From: Ceratothoa steindachneri
Lineage: Eukaryota; Arthropoda; Malacostraca; Isopoda; Cymothoidae
Direction: 5' to 3'
NCBI GenBank assembly: GCA_963969495.1
Contig: OZ018324.1
Span: 159,000,758 to 159,064,757 of the forward strand
Length of the DNA stretch: 64,000 bases
The notes under the pieces were generated by a model that made no database searches, was not told the origin of the DNA, and worked only from the letters and a program-made list of their open reading frames with translations. Numbering within the stretch: the first letter of the stretch is position 1; every line of letters starts with the position of its first letter. The position numbers and the translations under genes were made by a program. Below are positions 32,320 to 43,265 of the stretch, piece by piece.

Positions 32320-33235
32320 GGGTCTATGCAAGCTTTTCCTAACATTTATCCTTCTATGTTCGTGTGATCTGCCTGCTTTTATTTTCAGTGTCCAAGTTCA
32401 TTTCCATAGGTTAAGAGTGGTAATATGCCCTTATTAAGTAGTTTGTAGGCATAGTGGCATATCACCCTTGATGGTGTAGCTAAGCTTTCGTGCCACCACC
32501 CGGCCTAGTTCTTTTCCTCTACTTATTTCCTCTTCCATGCTCCTCTCAGGAATGAGAAGCTGTCCTAAGTATTCTAGTACCTGTCCTTATATTTTATCGT
32601 CGCTCCTAATTGCTCTTTTAAAAAATTATTGCTCTTTATTTTCGTCGTTGAAAAGTTTATTTTTACTGCAACTGGGTGAGTGATCTGTAGTAATTTTGTT
32701 ATAATTGCTATTATTCATCTGAATGCAAATTTATTAATATTATTTCATCATCAAAGTGATAATAACTTAAAAATCTCGTATTAATTCTGATTGTCTTTTA
32801 CCACCGATCTCAATTTCTGAAACTTTGTTTAGAGGAATCTCTCTATGTCTTATTCTTTTTAATAATTGTATCTCTTTATTGACCGAGTGCAGCCTAAATA
32901 ACAATGGGGAAATTACTATATACTCGTATGTAAGTGAATATGTCAAGTAGGTTTTGTGAACGCCCTGTTAATGTAGTGCTGTTAGAATTGAGTTTTTGTT
33001 TACTGAGTCAACGGCTTTTTCATAGTCCACGACTGTGGCGTAGAAAGGTATTTCTCATTCATTTGTTCTCTCCCATAATTTTTGAACAGGCTGCTATAAG
33101 CAGTAATTTCTGGAGACTCCTATTTTGGTGGGTGATTGCAGTCGTGTTTGTTTTAGTCTGTTGGCTATGACTTTATTTCGTGACCTATATGTTAGTGATA
33201 AAGAGTGGCCTCCCTCCCTGCCCAGTGAGGCGACG
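32320..33235 (-). pseudogene. RTE-like LINE reverse transcriptase (decayed, minus strand)
   Basis: Minus-strand frames from 33,185: NKVIANRLKQTRLQSPTKIG, then RTNE-EIPFYATVVDYEKAVDS near 33,060-33,000 with the palm Asp retained (VDYEKAVDS), ALH-QGVHKTYL near 32,965, FDDEIILINLHSDE near 32,745 where the catalytic pair reads DD, and EEEISRGKELGRVVARKLSY near 32,550-32,480. This is the same general family as 30,270-31,640, here in convergent orientation, and this copy keeps better palm motifs. Several stops and frameshifts make it inactive. The upstream end near 33,235 is abrupt. Confidence 0.72.
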
Positions 33236-35340
33236 GGCGACTTTCGGCAACGCCGCCATATCCTCCAGGCAGAGCCACATGTCCTTGGGGAAGGTGATGT
33301 AGTGTGATTCATGCTTGGGTGAAATTAGGTCAGTCGAGGAGATGTTTAGTTACATCTTGGCCTTGGTTGCATTTTGTGAAGGTTAGTGTTGGGGCAACGT
33401 TTTTGTTTGTTTAGTTCTAGTATAGAAGGGTCTTCGACATCAGCGTAATAAAAATGGAAATTAACATTCAGCTAAACCAAGACAGTCCTACCAGCAGCGG
33501 AATACTCGACGCTGTCGTCTCCTAGTCCCCTCGTCTCCTTTACCATGATATAACATCTAGAGCAACCGTCTCCTATTCACACTTTCCATTACTTATTTCG
33601 TATTTTTTTCCAGGCACGCCATTAGTCATTGTCTTTGTGCTTATGTTAGGTTTTGCAAATGGCGGGATATGGGCCTCATTCTCTGTTCCCAAATAGCATG
33701 TTGGCAATGGAAAGAGAAGAGAAAGAAGAGAAAATATTTACGTAGGAAAGAATTAAGACAACCACCGGATACGACAAAACATTCTTGAAACTTAATCCCG
33801 ATTATGGGAAAATTACATGATTTGTCAGTAAATATTAAGATAACAGATAAATACAGCCTAATAGATAGAAAGAACCCTAAAACAAAAATATATCGAACAT
33901 ACGACAAGATGAAGGAAAATAACTTCAAAAGAGAAGGAACGAATCAAACAAAAAAGACTTACAGAACAGGACAAAATATACAACTAAATGAATTATATGG
34001 AAACCAGGTAAAGAGATTAGAACGAATATATACAAGGTAAAACAAGAATAAAGAGATATACCAGTAAAAAATATATATATAAAAATAACAACGGTTTGAA
34101 CACCTAACAAAACACATAGAATAAAACAATACTTACCATTATTGACATTAGCTTGACACTGGTGTATTTATTCTCCGAATAAATCCAAACTTACAACTAT
34201 CATACAATGTGATCCCCCCACCCCCACCCAAGTTGTCCGTTTTCACTCGCTTATTACTGTCATTCTTACAACTTTACAAATGAAATAAAAGCATTCGAAA
34301 GAAAATATTTTAAAGTTCTATTTATTTATTTTGCCGATAGCCTGGAAAAGAAATCAATACTTACACAAGAATGATAGATTTATCTACCACAATCATGGAT
34401 TATTTGTCGGACATGCAACGTAATTTCATCGCAGAAGAGTTGATCAAACGGCTTGATAGTTGACACCCAACGGTCAGTACAGGCCTATAGTTCCAGAAAT
34501 GATTCGCAGGATTTTCTTAAAATGAAAAAAAACGGCTGAAACAAGAACATGCATAAAGGCAAGTGTGGGCGCAGCAAAGGTGTGCGAACCGCTGAAAACA
34601 TTGATTTAGTAGCAAATCAGCTTGAACCTGACAAGAAATATGTGAGATGACTATCAGCTGTGACGAGAATCTCTTTGAACACATCAGAATATAATATTTT
34701 AAAACGTTTCTTTCGAATGTTTTTTTATTTAATTTGTGAATCTTTAATAATGACTCATTAATAAGCGAATAAAACATAAAAAATGGGGGGCACACTGTAC
34801 AATGGAGAGAGATAAGCTTGACTTTCAAGAAAATTCGCAACTCTCCAACTTCTTTCCCTTTAGCCCTAATCCTTTGCTACTGTCACTCTCAAATGGGCTC
34901 TACATACAGATGTGGGACAAAGTCAATGAATAAAAATGAATAGAAAAAGGGATAAAGTAATGAATAGAAATAAATGAATTAAAAAAGGATCAAATAATAC
35001 ACCCCTTCTTACTTGCTCCGAGGGTTCAAGGGCGATAGGAGGACGGGGTGCTGGAGGCTCGAACTCTATTATTTTACTCTCTCCCACACTTTTCTTCTAT
35101 TCTATTCTAATATTCATTCGTGTCCGCCAAAATGACCGTGTCGGTAGAAAGACGTCTAGGACAAAGAAACAATGGAACTTTTGAATTCACTTTTTACCAA
35201 TCAGAAAAAAAACTCTTCAGAAAATTAAAGGTTTAAAATGACTTTACTAATTTATTTTACATTGTATCTTATAACTTCGCTGATATTTGGATTTAAATAA
35301 TAGCTTATACATTTTAAATTTTATATTTAAAATTAATTTA
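33236..35340. other. unassigned AT-rich stretch
   Basis: About 2.1 kb with no recognisable gene. A short AATGAATAAAAATGAATAGA-type repeat lies at 34,923-34,985. Low-complexity frames near 33,800-34,100 and 34,520-34,840 have no family support. Confidence 0.4.
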
Positions 35341-35368
35341 TGTTATATTTTTCAGATCCTTACATTAT

Positions 35369-36511
35369 GATCCCTAAGCTAACCAGTGAGAAAGAATAGA
35401 GCTGGTTCTTTTATACGCAAAGGATGGTACCCCTTCTCGTTCGTTTGTAGATACTTTTAATACCAAGTACCCCGAAAGGTTTCCAATCAACTACAGAACT
35501 GTCAGTAAGCACTTCGTCAATTTCAAGGAAACGGGAAGCGTCTGTGATCGACAAGGAAGTGGTCGGGAAAAAAAACTTCTACTTATCCCAGAACATCTGC
35601 ACTGGGAAGAGATGGTGTGGAGAAAAGCCCCTGTAAGTCACTACGGAATCATCACGGGAAACAGTTGTATCTAAGAGTTAAGTTCAGCGCACTCTAGCTA
35701 CCAATCATTTCCACCCGTATAAAGTCCAGTTAGTCCAGGAATTACATGCTGATGATCGAGATCGTCGTATGGAATATTGTGAATAGTTTATGCAGCAAAG
35801 GCAGCTGGAAAAACGTATCAAGTTTAGTGGTGAAGCAATTTTCTACCTAAACAGTGATGTCAATAGATATAATGCACGATATTGGGCTAGTGATAATCCC
35901 TTTTGGGTAGAGGAAGGACGCGCGTAATTCAATCTAAGAGTTATGGTATTGACAACTATATTTTGTCGATTCGAAAATTGGTCCATATTTTTTCCTTGAT
36001 ACTGTAACTGCTGAGTCACATCTGCATATACTGGCAAACTTTCTTATACCTAAATTCGATGACAAATCCTTATACGATCGAAGAATTATGTGGGTTCATC
36101 AGGATGAGGCTCGGCCACATTTGGCAAAGATTGTGCACGAATTCCTACAAGAAGCATTTAGAGATAAATGGATTGGACGACGTGGACCAATTGAATGGCC
36201 ACCCAGATCTCCAGATGATACCTTTAGATTAGTTTCTATAGATCCATCTTAAATTAGTTGCTTATAATAACCGACCCAGAAGAATAGTGGAAATAAAGTC
36301 AAACGTATTAAGAGAATTTGAAGTCATAAAATCACATACTTTCTCGTTAAGTAATGTTCAAGGGTCTGGCGTGGAATGGGTTAGAAAATGTATAAAGTAA
36401 ATAGATGTCATTTTGAATAGCTAATGTAAGTGATAACGATAATTAATAAATTAAAAAGTGTAAGTTAGTTTCTTTAATACATTTCCAATGTGGCCAGACA
36501 TTTGGGACACC

Positions 36512-36516
<5 letters not shown>
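35369..36516 (+). pseudogene. Tc1/mariner transposase, decayed
   Basis: The N-terminus starts near MIPKLTSEKE at 35,369; an HTH-type region follows with FNTKYPERF-like residues and NFKETGSVCDRQGSGR near 35,460-35,570. ATNHFHPYKVQLVQELHADD is at 35,698-35,757. The first catalytic block reads IKFSGEAIFYLN near 35,817, with Gly where the family has Asp (FSDEA). WVHQDEARPHLAKIVHEFL at about 36,090 keeps the second Asp, and RWIG-like KWIGRRGPIEWPPRSPD follows, after which the third block is lost. A terminal motif TTTGGGACACCCTGTA ends at 36,516 beside a TA run. It is related to the copies at 54.4 and 56 kb. Confidence 0.75.

Positions 36517-36605
<89 letters not shown>
36515..36605. repeat. (TA)n microsatellite
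   Basis: About 45 uninterrupted TA units beside the transposon end. Confidence 0.98.
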
Positions 36606-36610
<5 letters not shown>

Positions 36611-37286
36611 CAAGCAAAGGGCAAGAAACAGAAAAACAGGATAATTTTTCTTCTAAAAAAGTTATTTCCTAATTCGAAAAAGTCCGTACAGGGGTGGGAT
36701 CCGAACCAAGCACACTGAGGCACCGAGCAACCGCTTTGATCTCAATTAAACCGCCCCTTAGACCACTCGGCTACGCGGAAGATAAAAATCTTCCGAATAG
36801 ACAAGCTTTTTGTGCACGCTTCGCAAGTTTGATCGGGACTATGAAATAGAGAGAAATTAATTGGGAATTCAAAGGAGAAAGGAAAAATTGAGGTAAACAC
36901 TCAGCGAGTATACAATGTATAAATCTTTCATGAGCGCGAAAGAATGATGAAATGAATCAAGCAAAACGCAAGAAAAAGAAAAACAAGATAATCTTTCTTT
37001 GAAAAAAGTTATTTCCTAATTCGAAAAATTTCGTACAAGGGTGGGATTCTAACCAAACACACTGAGGGAGCGAGCAACCGATTTGATTTCAATTAAGGGG
37101 CGGTCTAATGATAGGTTTAATTGATATCAAAGCGGTTGCTCGCTGCCTCAGTGTGCTTGGTTCGGATCCCACCCCTGTACGGAATTTTTGCGAATTACGA
37201 AATAACTTTTTTCCGAAGAAAAATAATCCTGTTTTTCTGTTTCTTGCGGCTTGCTTGATTCATTTCATCATATTTTCGCGCCCATG
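36606..37286. repeat. tRNA-like 347-bp monomers, head-to-head
   Basis: Minus-strand monomers lie at 36,606-37,100, with B boxes (GGTTCGGATCCCACC type) near 36,696-36,710 and 37,043-37,057, about 347 bp apart, and an A box (GTAGCCGAGTGGTCTAAGG) at 36,757-36,776. Next to the A box is a hairpin CGGAAGATTTTTATCTTCCG. After a short centre at about 37,100 a plus-strand monomer starts, with its B box at 37,159-37,170. A and B boxes are the RNA polymerase III promoter of tRNA genes. The T and acceptor stems pair poorly, so these are tRNA-derived and not tRNA genes. Confidence 0.75.
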
Positions 37287-37294
37287 AAAGATTT

Positions 37295-38065
37295 GGTAAT
37301 ACTTCAGATTTGGGGCGCACGGTAGGTGGCGCTGTTAGTAGGCTACAATCTTGGGCTACAATATATCTCTTATGACTTCAGAGAGTAGCTTCAGATGTGA
37401 CCAATTTCGGCGTTATATTTTTTTGTTTTGGGTTGATTTGTAACTTTTAGTCTGTATTATTTACTAAATATTTGCGCCTCTGCTCGTTTATAGTTTTTTT
37501 TTATAAGTTAGGTAAGGTTTCTTAATGTCTTTTGTTTTTTTGTTTTCGTTTTTTTTGTTTGGCAGTGAACGATAACAGCTTCATACTAGCAACGTTTTAG
37601 CTATGAATAAAACCCGCTTAGCATTTTTTTCTCTTTCGTTATGGCTTTTTCGTGCTCTATTTGTGCTTCTTCGTTATTCGAATTCGGGTTTATTTTGCAT
37701 GACCGCGAAGAACTTTTAGATTATTTAGAGGCGCATAAACTAATCAAGAAACCTATAAAAGTAAGTATTGTTTGTCATTAGGTTAGGTTTTTCTGACAGT
37801 AAAAAGCTGTTGGGGAAAAAAACTGTAAATTCAAGGGGACTGCTCGTCGGGGAGATATCACTGCGGGGGACCACCCTGCGATGATCCTGAGTTTCAATCA
37901 ATTAGATGGGGTCTGGGGGGCACAGCCCCCCAGTATATACTCATATACCAAAAAATATAACGCCGTATTTGTTCACATCTGACGCTACCGTCTGACGTCA
38001 TAAGACATATATTGTAGCCTATAAACAGCGCCACCTACCGTGCGCCCCGAAACTGAAGTGTTACC
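37295..38065. mobile_element. Merlin-like DNA transposon with 8-bp target duplication
   Basis: Termini are inverted repeats of about 115-140 bp: the left starts GGTAATACTTCAGATTTGGG, the right (reversed) GGTAACACTTCAGTTTCGGG, then both GCGCACGGTAGGTGGCGCTG. They are flanked by a perfect 8-bp direct repeat AAAGATTT (37,287-37,294 and 38,066-38,073). Removing the element and one repeat copy restores the tRNA-like monomer. GG ends and 8-bp duplications are the hallmark of Merlin (IS1016/ISXO2-type) elements. The interior has one short exon (37,641-37,760) but no full transposase, so it is non-autonomous now. Confidence 0.7.
37641..37760 (+). CDS. first exon of a Merlin-like transposase (40 aa, partial)
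   Basis: The frame starts MAFSCSICASSLFEFGFILH and continues DREELLDYLEAHKLIKKPIK, reaching AAA|GTAAGT, a near-perfect splice donor in phase 0 at 37,760/37,761. In eukaryotic ISXO2/Merlin proteins the N-terminus holds a short helix (FLQ-x-GLL/I) that leads into a C-x2-C zinc ribbon; LLDYLEAHKLIKKPIK fits that helix, and the ribbon would sit in the next exon, which is absent. It lies centrally in the 771-bp element. The start is the only Met before the CSIC pair. Family assignment rests on helix resemblance plus the 8-bp duplication. The left border of the large palindrome cuts this exon at 37,713. Confidence 0.45.
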
Positions 38066-38429
38066 AAAGATTTATACATTGTATACTCGCTGCGTGTTTA
38101 CCTCAATTTTTCCTTTCTCCTTTGAATTCCCAATTAATTTCTCTCTCTTTCATAGTCCCGATCAAACTTGTGAAGCGTGCATAAAAAGCTTGTCTATTCG
38201 GAAGATTTTTGTCTTCCGCGTAGCTGAGTGGTCTAAGGGGCGGTTTGATTGAGGTCAAAGCGGTTGCTCGGTGCCTCAGTGTGCTTGGTTCGAATCTCAC
38301 CACTTTACGGCTTTTTTCGAATTAGGAAATAACTTTTTCCGAAGTAAAAATATCCTGTTTTTCTGTTTCTTGCGGTTTGCTTGATTCATTTCATCATTTT
38401 TTCGCGCTCATGAAAGATTTATACATATA
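38066..38429 (+). repeat. tRNA-like monomer, plus strand
   Basis: Complete A box GTAGCTGAGTGGTCTAAGG at 38,220-38,238, B box GGTTCGAATCTCACC at 38,287-38,301, and upstream hairpin CGGAAGATTTTTGTCTTCCG at 38,199-38,218. Subtracting the Merlin insertion, the B box lies about 349 bp after that of 37,159, so it is the next monomer in tandem. The Tc1 copy begins at about 38,430. Confidence 0.75.
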
Positions 38430-39889
<1,460 letters not shown>

Positions 39890-39908
39890 TTACTTGCGGA
39901 ATTATTAT

Positions 39909-41512
39909 GGATTTTTGCAAAATTTGACTATTTTCTAAAAAAAAGTAAGTGAAACCAATTTCATTTATTTTATGCATCAGCACCGAGAAACTATTTAACT
40001 TTTATTTTCAAGAGCTTTAGCTTACTTTGTATGTAAAATTGGTAATGCTGAAGGAATAGCACTGCGTTGGACCATTTCAATGAAGTCACAGCCAGTTGTG
40101 TGTTTCAGATAGTTTTTAGTTATTTTAATAGATTGATTTTATGTCTTTCAGGTAGTTTTTTTTTAGCTATAAATGAATTAAACCAAAATGGGTAAACAGA
40201 GTGATTTGAGTTCTCGAAAAATTAAACAAATAAACGTTTTACTGAAAGAAACTAAATTAAAACAGAAAAAAATAACAATAAAAATGGGTGTTTCAACTCA
40301 AACATAAAGTGATATTAAGAAAAAAAATGATAACGTTCAAGATTAAAACTGAAAGATGGTTGGAAAATGTGGTCGAATACGAAAAACAACTCCAACAACA
40401 GATAGAAAGTTTATATAACAGGTTCTTAAAAAAAGAAGAACACTTTACAGATAGATTTTTATTAAGCTGGCAGCAGATGGTGTTAGACTTGCCCGAAGAA
40501 CGGTAAATGGCAGGCTTTTGGAAGCTGGATTGAAATCATATCGCCCAAGAAAGAAGCTTCGACTCACGGAAACAATGATGAAGGCACGCTATTCCTGGGA
40601 CAAGAATCACCTTGAGTGGACTTTAAAACAATGAAGAAAGGTAAGAGTGACACATCTAGCTAGCCACTTACCTGTAATTCATAAAAAAACGCATTAATAG
40701 AGACTAACTTTAACAATGCCGGATTTTTGAAATGGCTCCAATCTTTTAAAACCATAAAGTGTATTGGATGATTCATTAACCAATGGCTTTTCCAACTACT
40801 TATGTTGTATTTTCTACTATTGCAGGTAGGTTTTTCTGACGAATCAACCATTGCAGGGCTAGATGACCGCGTGCAGAGTGTAATAGGGATGCTTGGAGAA
40901 GAATTTATGGCTGAATATCTGAGAAAAACAGTAAAATTCCCAACGAAAATCATGGTGTGGGGAGCCATTTCGGTGCATGAAACAAGTCGTTTGCACACTC
41001 TTGACAAAACTAGGAACCAAGAAAATATATAAAAGTTTTTATAGGTCATTTACTGCATCAAATAAAGAAAGGATATGGCGACAGACCTTGGATATTCCAA
41101 CAAGACTCAGCCCCATGTCATACAACAAAATCAGTGAAGGCATGGTGGGCACAATATGGAATTCAGCTGCTTCCATTCCTCGGAAATTCCCTGAACATGA
41201 ATCCGATTGAGAGTTTATGGTGTATTGAAAGATAGATTACACACATAGCCCATTGTGACCAAACAGCAACTCATTTGCCGTTTCATTGAAGTTTGGTACA
41301 GAGCGAAGCGAATCCAGGAAATGTGAAAACATTGATCAATGCCATGTCGAGACATGTTAAAGCACTCAGGAATGTTAAGGGTGGCCAAACTGTTTACTAA
41401 TGAATGTAGAAGACTTAACAGTATGCCAATGTGTCAAAATAAATTTATTTTTAATCAATAAAATTAGTTTTACTAACATTTTTGCAGAAAAAATTCAATT
41501 TTGTGAAAAATC
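39909..41512 (+). mobile_element. Tc1-like element, right copy, full length
   Basis: About 1.6 kb with degenerate inverted ends: GGATTTTTGCAAAATTTGAC at the left and, reversed, AGATTTTTCACAAAATTGAA at the right. It encloses the transposase at 40,188-41,400. The right end joins the tRNA-like monomer. Its 3' three quarters lie in the right arm of the palindrome; its 5' quarter is in the spacer. Confidence 0.75.
40188..41400 (+). pseudogene. Tc1-like DD34E transposase with an intron
   Basis: Starts MGKQSDLSSRKIKQINVLLK (HTH region) at 40,188, then VGKCGRIRKTTPTTDRK, ADGVRLARRTVNGRLLEAGL and SYRPRKKLRL. A 185-bp intron is likely at 40,641-40,825: donor AAAG|GTAAGAG, pyrimidine-rich TTTTCTACTATTGCAG acceptor, and the frame resumes VGFSDESTIAG with the first Asp. 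Next come KIMVWGAISVHE and WIFQQDSAPCHTTKSVKAW, with 34 residues between the second Asp and the Glu of NMNPIESLW, so DD34E. Stops (TGA just before the donor, TAG after SLWCIER) and frameshifts disable it. The frame ends near GGQTVY at 41,400. Confidence 0.8.
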
Positions 41513-41876
41513 TATATGTATAAATCTTTCATGAGCGCGAAAAAATGATGAAATGAATCAAGCAAACCGCAAGAAACAGAAAAACAGGATAATTTTTCTT
41601 CGGAAAAAGTTATTTCCTAATTCGAAAAATGTCGTAAAGGGGTGAGATTCGAACCAAGCACACTGAGGCACCGATCAACCGCTTTGACCTCAATTAAACC
41701 GCCCCTTAGACCACTCAGCTACGCGGAAGACAAAAATCTTCCGAATAGACAAGCTTTTTATGCACGCTTCGCAAGTTTGATCGGGACTATGAAAGAGAGA
41801 GAAATTAATTGGGAATTCAAAGGAGAAAGGATAAATTGAGGTAAACACGCAGCGAGTATACAATGTATAAATCTTT
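41513..41876 (-). repeat. tRNA-like monomer, palindrome copy
   Basis: Mirror of 38,066-38,429, with B box GGTGAGATTCGAACC (plus-strand reading) at 41,641-41,655, A box near 41,704-41,722 and the CGGAAGA hairpin after it. Confidence 0.75.
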
Positions 41877-42229
41877 GGTAACACTTCAGTTTCGGGGCGC
41901 ACGGTAGGTGGCGCTGTTTATAGGCTACAATATATGTCTTATGACGTCAGACGGCAGCGTCAGATGTGAACAATTACGGCGTTATATTTTTTGGTATATG
42001 AGTATATACTGGGGGGCTGTGCCCCCCAGACCCCATCTAATTGATTGAAACTCAGGATCATCGCAGGGTGGTCCCCTGCAGTGATATCTCCCCGACGAGC
42101 AGTCCCCTTGAATTTACTGTTTTTTCCCCCAACAGCTTTTTACTGTCAGAAAAACCTAACCTAATGACAAACAATACTTACTTTTATAGGTTTCTTGATT
42201 AGTTTATGCGCCTCTAAATAATCTAAAAG
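41877..42229. mobile_element. Merlin-like element fragment
   Basis: Mirror of 37,713-38,065: starts GGTAACACTTCAGTTTCGGG and contains GGGGGGCTGTGCCCCCC near 42,012. It is cut inside the exon at 42,229, so only one terminal repeat remains. Confidence 0.8.
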
Positions 42230-42238
42230 ATTTTTTTT

Positions 42239-42808
<570 letters not shown>

Positions 42809-42829
42809 CGTGAATGCGAGAGAATGAGG

Positions 42830-43040
42830 ATTTTTTCTAGTTGTAAAAAATTCTGTGCAGGGGGTAAGATCGAACCAAGCATACTGAGGCAGCGAAAAAA
42901 AACCCCGCTTTGATCTCAGTTAAAGCAGTAATCGATGAGCTTGGTTCGATCCCTCCTCAACCCTGCGCGGATTTTAGCGCAATTAAGAAAACATTTTTTT
43001 TAAGAATAAATATTCCGTTTATCCTCTCTTTCTTTGCGGT
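42830..43040. repeat. tRNA-like repeat, head-to-head pair
   Basis: A minus-strand B box (reading GATCGAACCAAGCATACTGA at 42,868-42,887) and a plus-strand B box (AGCTTGGTTCGATCCCTC at 42,938-42,955) face outward across a short centre, as at 37,045-37,170. A boxes are lost. Confidence 0.65.
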
Positions 43041-43049
43041 ATGACGGAT

Positions 43050-43265
43050 TCACATATGTAGTGTATGTCTCCATCGTGGCTACGCCTCCAGGATTTCGAT
43101 ACGGCGGAGTTTCATATCAGGTTTTATATCCTCTGTAAACAGTCATTAAATATGGCATTTCGGATCTCTATGCCATTTCCTCGAACAGGCATGAAATGAT
43201 TAGTAAACATCCGTATCTGAGTTTTATAGGAGTACTGTCCTTTGCCTCAAGGGTGTTTTTTTTAG
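43050..43265 (+). repeat. dispersed repeat pair E, copy 1
   Basis: Shares CTTCTGTAAAC-like, ATGCCATTTCCTCGAACAGG and ATGATTAGT-type segments with 46,930-47,130 at moderate identity and in the same orientation. Class unknown. Confidence 0.5.

Larger units (their letters stand above)
40253..42229. repeat. large palindrome, right arm
   Basis: Reverse complement of 37,713-39,689. Holds the 3' part of the Tc1 copy, one minus-strand tRNA-like monomer (41,513-41,876) and a 353-bp piece of the Merlin-like element (41,877-42,229). At 42,229 it breaks inside the Merlin exon and joins a Tc1 fragment. Confidence 0.93.

Noticed and set aside
38220..38301. Functional tRNA gene
   Set aside because: A and B boxes are good, but T and acceptor stems pair poorly and the element repeats at about 347 bp.
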